A stretch of 53,001 bases of DNA from Methanospirillum stamsii (GTDB taxonomy: Archaea > Halobacteriota > Methanomicrobia > Methanomicrobiales > Methanospirillaceae), in contig NZ_QGMZ01000021.1 in NCBI RefSeq assembly GCF_003173335.1, positions 1-53,001 on the forward strand, written 5' to 3'. How positions within the stretch are numbered: position 1 is the first letter of the stretch; the number at the start of each line of letters is the position of its first letter. The notes beneath the pieces were generated by a model, which had not been told where the DNA came from, ran no database searches, and saw only the letters and a list, made by a program, of their open reading frames with translations. Shown here in pieces: positions 44,547 through 52,525 of this stretch. A program made the translations under genes and the position numbers.

Positions 44547-45782
44547 TCATTTTTTCCGGAGCAGAACAATCCTCAAATAATCCTCAGTCGCATCAAAGAC
44601 AGGGTCGGTCAGGTTCTCAGATCGCATCAGAGGAATAATTTTCGTCCGGACGCCCATTCCCCTGCTTTCAACATACCCGTAATCCCGGAGCATCTCTACG
44701 ATGAGAGGATTTCTTGGAGAACGCTGTCCCGCAATCATCTTCTCAACCGTCATGGAATTTGGAAGAGAACCAGGACTTATGAATTCTACCCGGTCAGCAT
44801 ACCTGCTCACTTCAATATCAACAGATCTCGTCCAGTCACGGTGGTAAAATGCATTGATTATTATTTCCCGGATAGCATCACGGGGATAGAGCCAGGTTTT
44901 AACCCTTTGAAAGCCGTCTGAAAGGGATGATTGTTCGAGAGTGATAAAGGGAGAGATAATCTCAGAAAAACGTTCAATAAGGCCGGCGTCTACAAGAGTT
45001 CTGGTCCCATTGGTGTCTATCAGATATCTTCCGGTGAGTGGCCCGTCTAAAACAGTATCAAGAAGGGTATGGTATGTTTTATCATCAGAATCATAGACGA
45101 TCACCCGGAGGCCGGCCTGCGGTAAAAATTTCCGGGGAGAAATCCCAAAAAGGACGAGGCCGGCAATTGTACAGATTATTCGCTCATCGGCTGCACGGGT
45201 CAGTAGACCAAAACCTAAAAGACGCTGGATCCATGCTTCTTCGTTGTCCGGGATTTCAGGATCCCTGATTATTATTGAGAGATACTCACGAATCCGGACA
45301 AGGTCCAGACTCTGAAGACTTGTCCCGGGAACAGGGAGAAGTTCAGGATGTAAAATTCCTCCGGCAGCAAAAAGGCGGGCCTGCTGCTCCCGGGTCGCCA
45401 GCCGGGAAGTAGAGCCGGCCCGGATATAGATCTCTTCCCGACCATTATGCCTGAGGACATAGGGTTTTGAAGTTCCCTCTGGGAATGAGATAACTGCTAC
45501 CCGTTTTCCGTCATCCATCCGGATAGTCTCATAAAAGGGAAGGATCATGGGATGGACATAACGGGCAAAAACGGTATCAATCACCCAGGGTTCAAGATCT
45601 TCCCGATTTATACCACTAATGGCTCCGTCATCCTCGACACCAATCAGAATCATTCCTCCCTGGTGATTAGCAAGGGCTACTACTTCTTTACCAAGTTGTT
45701 CAGGCCTGATGTCATCCTGAATAAACTCTACTCCGGAATTCTCCCCGTTCGCGATTATTCCGAGTAATTCTAGTTTATTCAT
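44547..45782 (-). CDS. AlbA_2/Schlafen-domain ATP-binding protein
   Basis: A 411-residue protein with an N-terminal AlbA_2 (Schlafen-type) domain (E-F-I-Q-D-D ... A-L-A-N-H-Q-G-G-M-I-L-I-G-V-E-D-D-G, about 18-55; I-Y-I-R-A-G-S-T-S near 125) and a C-terminal HATPase_c_4 region (A-I-R-E-I-I-I-N-A-F-Y-H-R-D-W, E-F-I-S-P-G-S-L, R-N-P-L-I-V-E-M-L-R, G-M-G-V-R). Databases often call this family 'RecG-like' or 'RNA-binding' transcriptional regulators. Schlafen domains bind nucleic acid and some are nucleases. It is monocistronic, with a 7-base-arm inverted repeat 25 bases ahead of its start. The exact role is unknown. Confidence 0.88.
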   Translation of the reverse strand: MNKLELLGIIANGENSGVEFIQDDIRPEQLGKEVVALANHQGGMILIGVEDDGAISGINREDLEPWVIDTVFARYVHPMILPFYETIRMDDGKRVAVISFPEGTSKPYVLRHNGREEIYIRAGSTSRLATREQQARLFAAGGILHPELLPVPGTSLQSLDLVRIREYLSIIIRDPEIPDNEEAWIQRLLGFGLLTRAADERIICTIAGLVLFGISPRKFLPQAGLRVIVYDSDDKTYHTLLDTVLDGPLTGRYLIDTNGTRTLVDAGLIERFSEIISPFITLEQSSLSDGFQRVKTWLYPRDAIREIIINAFYHRDWTRSVDIEVSRYADRVEFISPGSLPNSMTVEKMIAGQRSPRNPLIVEMLRDYGYVESRGMGVRTKIIPLMRSENLTDPVFDATEDYLRIVLLRKK

Positions 45783-45806
45783 AATTTTTATTCTCTTTTA
45801 CTGATT

Positions 45807-45826
45807 TCTGATTCAATTAAATCAGA
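45807..45826. promoter_or_regulatory. Inverted repeat ahead of the AlbA_2 gene
   Basis: TCTGATT-CAATTA-AATCAGA, 7-base arms, centred about 35 bases upstream of the start codon at 45782 (minus strand). The position suits an operator over the transcription start. Confidence 0.45.
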
Positions 45827-46041
45827 GGTTTTTTCAAACCTGCTGTGAGTTGAAAGAATTTCCCCTCAATTCCGGATAATTGTAATCATGAAATACCTGA
45901 TAAACCAACCACTGCTATGAGATATGTTCTCAATTATCTTCAATAAGATCAATGTTTAATGTGATAAACCGATATAACGCTTCGAAGATTACACCCGAAC
46001 CTATGATAAACGTAGCCGGAAATTTTTTAAAATTATGTAAA

Positions 46042-46290
46042 TTAGACCTTGGATTTTCCTTTACCAGCCTCTAAATTTTTTTCCTGAAGAGTAGATAAAA
46101 TTGCATTCGCCATAAGCCTGGCATGTTCATGTGTCATATAAACCCTGATTCCTTCAGTAACCAGTTTTCCATCCTTAAAAAGCCCGGGTAGTTCCATAAA
46201 ATCGAGGGCCATGTCATTGTTACTTGCCTGGATATTAACGGAATTGCAATATCGTGTGAGAATAATGTTAGTTATTGGATCTTTTGTCAT
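46042..46290 (-). CDS. DUF3467-like small protein
   Basis: An 82-residue protein with R-Y-C-N-S-V-N-I-Q-A-S-N-N-D-M-A-L-D-F near the start and R-V-Y-M-T-H-E-H-A-R-L-M-A-N-A-I later, the two blocks typical of DUF3467 proteins. The function is unknown. It begins four bases after the winged-helix gene and is probably co-transcribed with it. Confidence 0.6.
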   Translation of the reverse strand: MTKDPITNIILTRYCNSVNIQASNNDMALDFMELPGLFKDGKLVTEGIRVYMTHEHARLMANAILSTLQEKNLEAGKGKSKV

Positions 46291-46294
46291 GATA

Positions 46295-46756
46295 TCATCT
46301 ATTATATGAAGTTACAATTTTCTTACACTGCGTATATTTTACGAGATCTGTAGCAACAAATACAAATTTGCCAGTTTCATCGGTCGCACTTTTTTTGTTC
46401 TTCATTTTTTTAACAGACTCTGGTAATATTAATTGTTCGAGAAATTCAAGGTACTTTCTTCCAAGGTCTGTAACCTCATACCAGGTTGCTCTTTTATCTA
46501 TCCATTCATCCCCTTCTTTGATATATCTGCGAACCAGACCACCTTCAACTAGATCTTTCAGGACCGGATAGAGATCATTATTACTATTTTGATTGAATTC
46601 ATTCCCTATCTCACCAAATCTTTTCTCTCCTGTTTCCAAAAGAAAGAGAAAAATCGCCCAATGCTTATCATCCTTAAGAGCCATCGCCGGTAGACGGATT
46701 TCAAGGGGAAGCATATTGCTATAATGAATCACCATTCGCCCATCCAATACCATCAT
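46295..46756 (-). CDS. Winged-helix transcriptional regulator
   Basis: A 153-residue protein with a winged helix-turn-helix of the PadR/HxlR/ArsR kind (residues about 30-115: W-A-I-F-L-F-L-L-E-T-G-E-K-R-F-G-E-I, L-Y-P-V-L-K-D-L-V-E-G-G-L-V-R-R-Y, W-Y-E-V-T-D-L-G-R-K-Y-L). Upstream lies a perfect 18-base palindrome that overlaps a TATA-like sequence between this gene and the divergent 46873 gene. I infer that it represses itself and perhaps its neighbour. The C-terminal 35 residues contain a Lys-rich linker and no ligand domain I recognise. Confidence 0.78.
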   Translation of the reverse strand: MMVLDGRMVIHYSNMLPLEIRLPAMALKDDKHWAIFLFLLETGEKRFGEIGNEFNQNSNNDLYPVLKDLVEGGLVRRYIKEGDEWIDKRATWYEVTDLGRKYLEFLEQLILPESVKKMKNKKSATDETGKFVFVATDLVKYTQCKKIVTSYNR

Positions 46757-46804
46757 ACACCTCAGTCAAATTTTTCTAACCAATATCTCAGTAGGTAATA
46801 GATC

Positions 46805-46822
46805 AGTTAGTATATACTAACT
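46805..46822. promoter_or_regulatory. Perfect 18-bp palindrome in a divergent promoter
   Basis: AGTTAGTATATACTAACT reads the same on both strands. It is followed at once by TTTGGT-AAA-ACCAAA (46822-46836), a second inverted repeat. They lie 49 bases before the regulator (minus) and 51 bases before the 46873 gene (plus). The centre TATATA could also be the TATA box. Confidence 0.7.
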
Positions 46823-46872
46823 TTGGTAAAACCAAAACTCTCATTTCTATGAAAAACATGTAATAATAAACA

Positions 46873-47415
46873 ATGAATCATAGGCGGTTTGAAGAATTAG
46901 CAATTCTGAAACAAAAAACCAGAATAGGTATCTTTGGTTCATTTTTTGAAGAGCATAAAAAAGACCTGACAGATCTTCAGCATTATATACATACCAACTT
47001 GGGCTATAATGTCAGAATCTCTGAAAACCTGGAAAATGACGCTCCGCGCTCTAACCCAGATAAATACATACGCGATTACTCTTTATCAGAACTACTCATC
47101 GAAGACAGCCATATCCATATCCTGATCTTTTCTTTCCCAAAAGACACCGATCCTCATCATCTCAACCAATCGGCAACCATGGAATATACCATGATCCGGG
47201 AGAGAAAAAAGCCATATGTGGTTGTTCTCGTGGAGGAAGGTCTTCAGAAAAATATTCGAAATAGTTTTGGAGGAGTTATGAAGGGATCGTTAAAGATTGA
47301 TGGTTCCGGGTTTGAATATGAAATTATCGAATTCAAAATAATCGAAGACGCCTATTCTGAACTCACCATGATTCTCTACAGATTCATGAGAAAGATTTGG
47401 CATACCCATTATTAA
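46873..47415 (+). CDS. Unknown protein with Rossmann-like N terminus
   Basis: A 180-residue soluble protein. The opening I-G-I-F-G-S-F-F, the middle strand-like I-H-I-L-I-F-S-F and the later P-Y-V-V-V-L-V-E-E suggest a parallel alpha/beta fold such as the nucleoside 2-deoxyribosyltransferase/SLOG or TIR-related groups, but no catalytic motif is clear enough to choose. It is divergent to the winged-helix gene and shares its palindromic promoter region, so the two may be co-regulated. Confidence 0.6.
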   Translation: MNHRRFEELAILKQKTRIGIFGSFFEEHKKDLTDLQHYIHTNLGYNVRISENLENDAPRSNPDKYIRDYSLSELLIEDSHIHILIFSFPKDTDPHHLNQSATMEYTMIRERKKPYVVVLVEEGLQKNIRNSFGGVMKGSLKIDGSGFEYEIIEFKIIEDAYSELTMILYRFMRKIWHTHY

Positions 47416-47601
47416 CTCAGGGATAATAACTCCACATCCATTTGCCCACACAAACCCACAACGGTTATATACCCTTACTCAGATCTCAAAAAAATTAACC
47501 CACATACCATTCCCGGATCATCCTGAAACCTCTCCGTTTAATACCATTTAAATATAAATTTTCACTTTCACCCCCTTTACCTGAAGTTCAAATACCCGTT
47601 C

Positions 47602-47760
47602 ATGCAACCAAAGAGTGAGGTTTCCCCCAGGACCTCATCCGAATCGACACCCCTCCCGGAAAATCACCTGAAAGGATTCCAGACTGCTGCTCTTCTTGAG
47701 AACCTGACAATATTTGACCGGAATTTGGATCCCATGCAAAACAGGATAAAGGGGTACTGA
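47602..47760 (+). CDS. Small open frame upstream of the primase operon
   Basis: A 52-residue frame from ATG 47602 to TGA 47760. A TATA-like TTTAAATATA lies at about 47547-47556. The product is polar with a helix F-Q-T-A-A-L-L-E-N-L. It has no recognisable family. It may be the first gene of the mobile-element module or chance. Confidence 0.35.
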   Translation: MQPKSEVSPRTSSESTPLPENHLKGFQTAALLENLTIFDRNLDPMQNRIKGY

Positions 47761-47800
47761 AAAACCCTCTAAGAAGACCCGGAATTACCGGGGAACTGCA

Positions 47801-47878
47801 ATGACTAAAAAAACAATTATTTTTATCAAACCTGATCCTTCCAGGAGAAGTCATAAAAAGGCACCATTAATCTGCTAA
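47801..47878 (+). CDS. Very small basic open frame
   Basis: A 25-residue frame beginning M-T-K-K-T-I-I-F-I-K and rich in Lys/Arg, 13 bases before the next small frame. Support is only its position between two other short co-directional frames. Confidence 0.2.
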   Translation: MTKKTIIFIKPDPSRRSHKKAPLIC

Positions 47879-47891
47879 ATCGAGGAAAAAC

Positions 47892-48038
47892 ATGCGAAAA
47901 CGAAAACGAATAAAAAAAGCATACCCCCGCCATTTTTCATCGCTTGGAGGCTTCGGAAATCAAGCAGGGGTAATTCATATATCTCTCATTCACCGGATAA
48001 TATCATTTCTACCAAACAAAGCCGGGGTGCACCAATGA
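47892..48038 (+). CDS. Small basic protein coupled to the primase operon
   Basis: A 48-residue frame preceded by a GAGG Shine-Dalgarno. It begins M-R-K-R-K-R-I-K-K-A-Y-P-R and its TGA overlaps the ATG of the next gene (ATGA at 48035), the same coupling used by all later genes of the operon. The basic N terminus would suit nucleic-acid binding. No family is recognised. Confidence 0.45.
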   Translation: MRKRKRIKKAYPRHFSSLGGFGNQAGVIHISLIHRIISFLPNKAGVHQ

Positions 48039-48367
48039 AAGATCAAAACCGGACCGGCCGGATTGCAGTCTGGTCTGCCATCCATGACCTAAAAAGCCAG
48101 GGATACCTTGCCGACCGGTGTACCGGAACCAGCCGGACCTTTGACCTTATCGCCTGGAAATCCACAACCATCCTGGCTCTATGCATCCGGACCGCAAGAA
48201 AACAGGACATCACCCGTTTTCACCAGGAAATATCCAGAATATCCGCACTCATAAACCAGAAGCAGGTTCCGGGAACCATCGAATTCTGGCTGTACCACCC
48301 AAATGGAAAGACCAGATACCGGATAATGCCCGGTGGAGCCATGCTCATCAGGGAGGCTGCCGCATGA
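48035..48367 (+). CDS. Possible PD-(D/E)XK-fold protein of a mobile element
   Basis: A 110-residue protein. R-T-F-D-L-I-A-W-K followed by I-L-A-L-C-I-R and a basic A-R-K-Q-D resembles the D-x(n)-ExK layout of small archaeal Hjc-like or restriction-like nucleases, but the E-x-K carboxylate is not evident, so the active site may be degenerate. It lies in the replication operon of a putative integrated element and overlaps the next gene by four bases. Confidence 0.5.
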   Translation: MKDQNRTGRIAVWSAIHDLKSQGYLADRCTGTSRTFDLIAWKSTTILALCIRTARKQDITRFHQEISRISALINQKQVPGTIEFWLYHPNGKTRYRIMPGGAMLIREAAA

Positions 48368-48651
48368 ACTCACCATACCGGACAGAAGTCCTGTCAGCCG
48401 CCTTTGCAGCGATAAAACCTGCAGACACCCTCATCTCACGGCGGAGCATCGAAACCGAGATAGAAGTGCACCCCGGTCTGTACCCGGTACTCTCCGGACA
48501 GACCAGAATCGGACGAAGAACCAGCATCACCAGGGTCATGAACACCCTCTTTCCCCCGTGGAGCACAGAAACAGCAAAAAAACCCTACTCTAATGTCTGG
48601 AAAGTCCGGGCACATATCTATGATACCGAACATACCGGAGGAGAGGCATGA
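48364..48651 (+). CDS. Small winged-helix-like protein of the primase operon
   Basis: A 95-residue protein. I start it at ATG 48364, which overlaps the previous stop (ATGA), not at the upstream ATG 48181 that merely shadows that gene. It has a basic segment R-T-S-I-T-R-V-M-N-T-L-F followed by N-V-W-K-V-R. Small size and position just before the primase suggest an accessory replication or regulatory protein. The family is unknown. Confidence 0.55.
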   Translation: MNSPYRTEVLSAAFAAIKPADTLISRRSIETEIEVHPGLYPVLSGQTRIGRRTSITRVMNTLFPPWSTETAKKPYSNVWKVRAHIYDTEHTGGEA

Positions 48652-51600
48652 CCGGGGAAGAGCATATAAAAACCGGACTCTCTGTTCTCTTTTCACCCGG
48701 ACAGGTCGTAGAACTTCGTTCACTTGGAGACCATACCAGGTACGGATACTACACCGACATGGACAGACTTGCAAGAGATGCAGCCGTCATCGATAATATG
48801 CCCGGAATATCAGGGATATACGTAACACTCAACCAGGTAAACCCGGCACTCCTCTCCCGGTGTGCAAACAGAATTAAGACGGCAGGAAAAAAAGAACCCC
48901 AGACCGGAGACGGAGACATCACAAACCGATGCTGGCTCCCGATAGACATCGATCCCCTCCGGCCATCAGGAATCAGTTCATCTGACAAGGAGCACACAGC
49001 GGCTCTCAATCGGGCAGAAATAATCCGGGATTATCTCTTTGGACTTGGCTTTCCTGATCCGGTCATGGCAGACTCCGGAAACGGAGCCCACCTCCTGTAC
49101 CGGATTGACCTGCCAAATGACCCGGAGAGCAGCGATATCGTGAAAGGGTGCCTGAAAACACTTGACCTGTTCTTCTCCGACACCGACTGTGCTGTTGACA
49201 CCTCGGTATTCAACCCGTCCCGGATATGGAAACTCTACGGCACACGATCACGAAAAGGTGACCATACCGATGAACGGCCACACCGGGTATCAGAAATCAT
49301 CCATGTACCAGAGGCAATGTCTGTTGTCCCGGTATCCTCTCTCATCCAGCTGGCATCACAATTACAGACGGATACCACGGACAAAAGACCGGCAGAAGGG
49401 ATGAGTTCATCCGGAAAACCAGACCTTGCAGCCTGGCTAACAAGATATGGACTTTCGTATACCGAAAAACCATACCAGGTAGGACGACTCTTTATCTTTG
49501 ACCAGTGTCCGTTCTCTAATGCCCATAAAGACGGTGCATATGCCATCCAGTTTGCTAACGGAGCCATCTTCACCGGATGCCACCACAACTCCTGCGGAGG
49601 AAACACCCAACGGTGGCATGAACTCCGGGGCAGGTTTGAACCACAAAAGGAGGAGCCAAAACCGAAACGGGACTTTGAATCCTGGAAGAAGAGACAGATC
49701 CGGGACCGGGCTTGTGCAAAAGCCGAACGGGATGGGATGCCGGAGAAGACCGGGAACTCATTAGATACCGCCATGCAGGCAACAATTCCCCTTACAACCG
49801 GCGATCCAAATATTCATGACGAAGCAATCCGGATACTCCGGGAAGGAGACCCGATCCGGTATATCCTTGACATTTTCACCCGGATGCATGAAGGAGACGA
49901 GATAGTCGCAAGGTGTCTTCTCATGTCCCTTGCATCAAGGTTGGTTGTGAACTCTAACGGGCTACATGTTCTTGTCACCGGAGAATCCGGCAAAGGAAAA
50001 TCCCATGCCTTTGAGACCATGCTTGACCTCATTCCACAGCAGTTTCGGCTGTCCGGCGGGCTCAGTAACAAGGGACTTTTTTACACCCACGAAATCCGGA
50101 AAGGAATGGTAATCTGTCTTGATGATGTCAGCCTCTCTGAACAGATGCAGGAGACACTAAAAGGTGTTACCAGTTCGTTCCATAAGCCATTCATCTACCG
50201 GACAGTGGACAAGGACAGAAACGGAATAACAAAAGTGATTCCGGAACGGTGCCTGTGGTGGGTTGCAAAAGTCGAAGGATCCGGTGATGAGCAGGTATGG
50301 AACAGGATGCTCACCGTCTGGATTGATGACAGCCAGCAGCAGGACGACAAGGTTCTTGCAAAGAAACTGACTGCAGCGGCAAAACCTGCCTCACGGGCAC
50401 GGGAATTCGAACATGAGATCTCTGTCTGCCAGGAGATATGGAATAATATCAGGGAGGTCTCGGTAATCATCCCATATGCAGAAAATATCCGGTTTTCATC
50501 ATCAAAAAACCGGCGAAACCCGACGATGCTGCTTGACCTCATCCGGTCGGTTGCTGCATTTCGCCAGTACCAACGGAGGTATGAAGACGGTAATGGGTTT
50601 ATCGAGATTTCCGCAACAAAGGAAGACTTCAAAAAGGCGGTTGACATCTACCATCTCTTAAACGGGGTATCCGGTGCACAGATGACAAAACTTACCAGAA
50701 GTGAGTCTGTCCTTATTGATGCGATTAGAAACAGCGGCAAAACGGTATTTACGGTAAAAGATCTGCAGGATCTCGTGAGCAGGGCACACTCAACCATTAC
50801 CCGGATGTTGTACGGAAGAGGTCCGAACGGGACTCATCATACCGGCCTTCTGGAGAAATGTCCGCAGCTATCTGTGTATGACCGATCGGAAACTCTGGAA
50901 GAAGGGATGTACAAACGGGGAAAGGTGTACACCTGGGATTTTGATATGGACCGGATATGGTCGTGTGGTGGTTCCTGCTGGCTGGATGAACCGGATTCCC
51001 ATGAGGATGATGATGGTCCGGATGATAATTCAGATGGTAATTCTGACAATTGTTCAGATGATGGTTCTAGTAATTATTCTGATGATAGTCCTGACAATGT
51101 GCAAATGTGCACTCATGTGCACGGTATGTGCAGAGAGAAATGCACATTCAATCAGAACGATATGGAGTCTGCTCCGGAAAATACTTGCGATGCTGAATAT
51201 TCAGGTACGAATGTGCATTCCGGTCCGGGTGCTATAGAAGACCAGGATGACAGAATAGTTCCCTCTATCGCTCCTGAAAATTATGCACATACTTATTCAA
51301 ATAACTCAAAAATGTGTTGTTTTGAAAAATTAAGCGATGATTGTACTGAAACGAATGTGCATTCTGTTATGCACAATGGATGCACATCAGTGCACACTGT
51401 GCACATACCTTCCGGACCACCTCCGGGATCAGATACGAAGAGTAAAAAATTACGGTACCAGGATATCAATCCGGCCCGGTTTGTCCGGACAGATGAGGTA
51501 CTGACCAGGAAGTGTGATTGTTGCGGGAAGAGAAGAGGAACCTATAAGGAACGGGGAAATCCAGGAGGTCCTGTGATCTGTGACCGATGTTACAGCAGGG

Positions 51601-51806
51601 TGGTTTCGAGGAAGGTCATGACTTTTACGGCACTTCCGGGAGTGCTGCCTCTTTCCGGAATGAAAAAGACGAACCGGAGTCTTGGGAGGTGCAGCCTTTG
51701 TAACCTGAAGGAGATTACCTGGTGGGATGAGGAGACGAAGACCGGACTTTGTGATTCCTGCTTCCAGCGGGAACGTGTTTTTACTCCGATATCCGGAGGT
51801 GTATGA
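48648..51806 (+). CDS. Archaeo-eukaryotic-type primase/ATPase fusion of an integrated element
   Basis: A 1052-residue replication protein. Residues 1-220 form an AEP (primase-polymerase) core: L-P-I-D-I-D-P (metal site D100, D102), D-S-G-N-G-A-H (H148), V-D-T-S-V-F-N-P-S-R-I-W-K-L-Y-G-T (D184, 184-199). A zinc-binding C-P-F ... H ... G-C-H-H-N-S-C segment spans about 287-316. The ATPase has Walker A G-E-S-G-K-G-K-S (445-452) and Walker B V-I-C-L-D-D (488-493). A winged-helix region, an acidic Asp/Ser/Asn low-complexity stretch (about 780-815), a Cys/His-rich stretch (about 815-925) and two C-x2-C zinc fingers close it. It would prime and unwind DNA for an integrated plasmid or virus. It overlaps both neighbours by four bases. 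Confidence 0.85.
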   Translation: MTGEEHIKTGLSVLFSPGQVVELRSLGDHTRYGYYTDMDRLARDAAVIDNMPGISGIYVTLNQVNPALLSRCANRIKTAGKKEPQTGDGDITNRCWLPIDIDPLRPSGISSSDKEHTAALNRAEIIRDYLFGLGFPDPVMADSGNGAHLLYRIDLPNDPESSDIVKGCLKTLDLFFSDTDCAVDTSVFNPSRIWKLYGTRSRKGDHTDERPHRVSEIIHVPEAMSVVPVSSLIQLASQLQTDTTDKRPAEGMSSSGKPDLAAWLTRYGLSYTEKPYQVGRLFIFDQCPFSNAHKDGAYAIQFANGAIFTGCHHNSCGGNTQRWHELRGRFEPQKEEPKPKRDFESWKKRQIRDRACAKAERDGMPEKTGNSLDTAMQATIPLTTGDPNIHDEAIRILREGDPIRYILDIFTRMHEGDEIVARCLLMSLASRLVVNSNGLHVLVTGESGKGKSHAFETMLDLIPQQFRLSGGLSNKGLFYTHEIRKGMVICLDDVSLSEQMQETLKGVTSSFHKPFIYRTVDKDRNGITKVIPERCLWWVAKVEGSGDEQVWNRMLTVWIDDSQQQDDKVLAKKLTAAAKPASRAREFEHEISVCQEIWNNIREVSVIIPYAENIRFSSSKNRRNPTMLLDLIRSVAAFRQYQRRYEDGNGFIEISATKEDFKKAVDIYHLLNGVSGAQMTKLTRSESVLIDAIRNSGKTVFTVKDLQDLVSRAHSTITRMLYGRGPNGTHHTGLLEKCPQLSVYDRSETLEEGMYKRGKVYTWDFDMDRIWSCGGSCWLDEPDSHEDDDGPDDNSDGNSDNCSDDGSSNYSDDSPDNVQMCTHVHGMCREKCTFNQNDMESAPENTCDAEYSGTNVHSGPGAIEDQDDRIVPSIAPENYAHTYSNNSKMCCFEKLSDDCTETNVHSVMHNGCTSVHTVHIPSGPPPGSDTKSKKLRYQDINPARFVRTDEVLTRKCDCCGKRRGTYKERGNPGGPVICDRCYSRVVSRKVMTFTALPGVLPLSGMKKTNRSLGRCSLCNLKEITWWDEETKTGLCDSCFQRERVFTPISGGV
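51098..51405. repeat. Cluster of 13 TGTGCA/TGCACA motifs inside the primase gene
   Basis: TGTGCA or its complement TGCACA starts at 51098, 51106, 51116, 51127, 51141, 51212, 51284, 51356, 51370, 51381, 51391, 51398 and 51400. The motif falls in different codon phases (Met-Cys, Val-His, Cys-Thr, Met-His), so protein sequence alone does not explain it. A DNA-level role such as replication-origin iterons is possible. Both orientations occur. Confidence 0.75.
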
Positions 51807-52129
51807 TGGGGTTTGTGATAACTTCAGAGCGAATCGCAGATCCGGTCAGGTATGAGAAGGTTGGCAGGCTTCTTCCCGGGGATGATGAAATGATCCGGGT
51901 GATGGTGGACGGGTTTGGAGAGGTGATGAGGATTCCAAAGAGTGATTTTGTGCTGCTGTGGAATGGGCTTTCTCCGGATGGGATGAGGCTTTCCGAGTCA
52001 GAAAACCGGGTAATATTGTCCGGAGAAGGTGAGGAGTATGTGGTGTTGACCAGGCAGGTCCGGGGAATGCTGGAGGGCTGGCCAAAGAAGAAGGCTGCGG
52101 TGTTTGTGATGAGAGAGAATACACCATAA
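51803..52129 (+). CDS. Unknown protein, last gene of the primase operon
   Basis: A 108-residue soluble protein overlapping the primase stop (ATGA). The sequence suggests a small beta-rich fold (E-M-I-R-V-M-V-D-G-F-G-E-V-M-R-I-P-K-S-D-F) with a second half V-I-L-S-G-E-G-E-E-Y-V-V-L-T. I recognise no family. Its G/C-rich coding bias matches the primase gene, so it belongs to the same element. Confidence 0.65.
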   Translation: MMGFVITSERIADPVRYEKVGRLLPGDDEMIRVMVDGFGEVMRIPKSDFVLLWNGLSPDGMRLSESENRVILSGEGEEYVVLTRQVRGMLEGWPKKKAAVFVMRENTP

Positions 52130-52202
52130 TGGTAACAAAGATCCGGGTCATATCAAATCTATGAGAAAGTCATTTTTCTAAATCGAAGATACACTGATTA
52201 AC

Positions 52203-52219
52203 TCATAATGTAATTATGA
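52203..52219. promoter_or_regulatory. Inverted repeat just before the 52223 start
   Basis: TCATAAT-GTA-ATTATGA has 7-base arms and ends three bases before ATG 52223. It is likely an operator for an autoregulated antitoxin-type gene. Confidence 0.5.
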
Positions 52220-52222
52220 TAT

Positions 52223-52468
52223 ATGGAAATTCAAACAAACCTTCAATATATTTTTGATGATCGTGGCAATAAAACGGCAGTAATAATCCCTATTGCAATG
52301 TGGGAAAGCATGATTCAAATGAGTGATGTAAAGGTAACTCAGGCAAGAAGGAAAAATATTGATTTATTATTCGGAGCTTTGAAAGATAGTCCGGTTCTTG
52401 CTGATATTGAGGAATATTCTCAAAAAACACGTGAAGAGGGAGTAGAAAACACATGTAAAAATTTTTAA
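52223..52468 (+). CDS. Antitoxin-like protein
   Basis: An 81-residue protein that opens with I-Q-T-N-L-Q-Y-I-F-D-D-R-G-N-K-T-A-V-I-I-P-I and W-E-S-M, the beta-beta-helix start common to Phd/YefM-like and related small antitoxins, then a charged helical tail. The upstream inverted repeat fits autoregulation. No intact toxin follows; the next frame is a short relative of this protein. Confidence 0.6.
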   Translation: MEIQTNLQYIFDDRGNKTAVIIPIAMWESMIQMSDVKVTQARRKNIDLLFGALKDSPVLADIEEYSQKTREEGVENTCKNF

Positions 52469-52525
52469 AGATGACCGATGGAGATATGGGGAACCTGGTG
52501 AATATATGAAAGGCAGTAAGGTATC

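Noticed and set aside
44401-44580. A 59-codon frame after the 44124 antitoxin as a HEPN toxin
   Set aside because: Only the first four residues fit; no HEPN helices or R-x4-6-H motif, and it runs into the convergent AlbA_2 gene.
48181-48363. Longer N terminus for the 48364 gene
   Set aside because: The extension shadows the preceding gene in another frame; ATG 48364 has the ATGA coupling used throughout the operon.
49235-49774. A 179-codon minus-strand frame over the primase gene
   Set aside because: Antisense to the AEP and zinc-binding motifs. The Cys/Ser-rich translation is typical of a shadow frame.
50990-51095. The Asp/Ser/Asn-rich stretch of the primase gene as a CRISPR-like or tandem DNA array
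   Set aside because: The units are irregular GAT/AAT/TCT codons of a low-complexity linker, without constant repeats or spacers. No CRISPR array was seen anywhere in the window.
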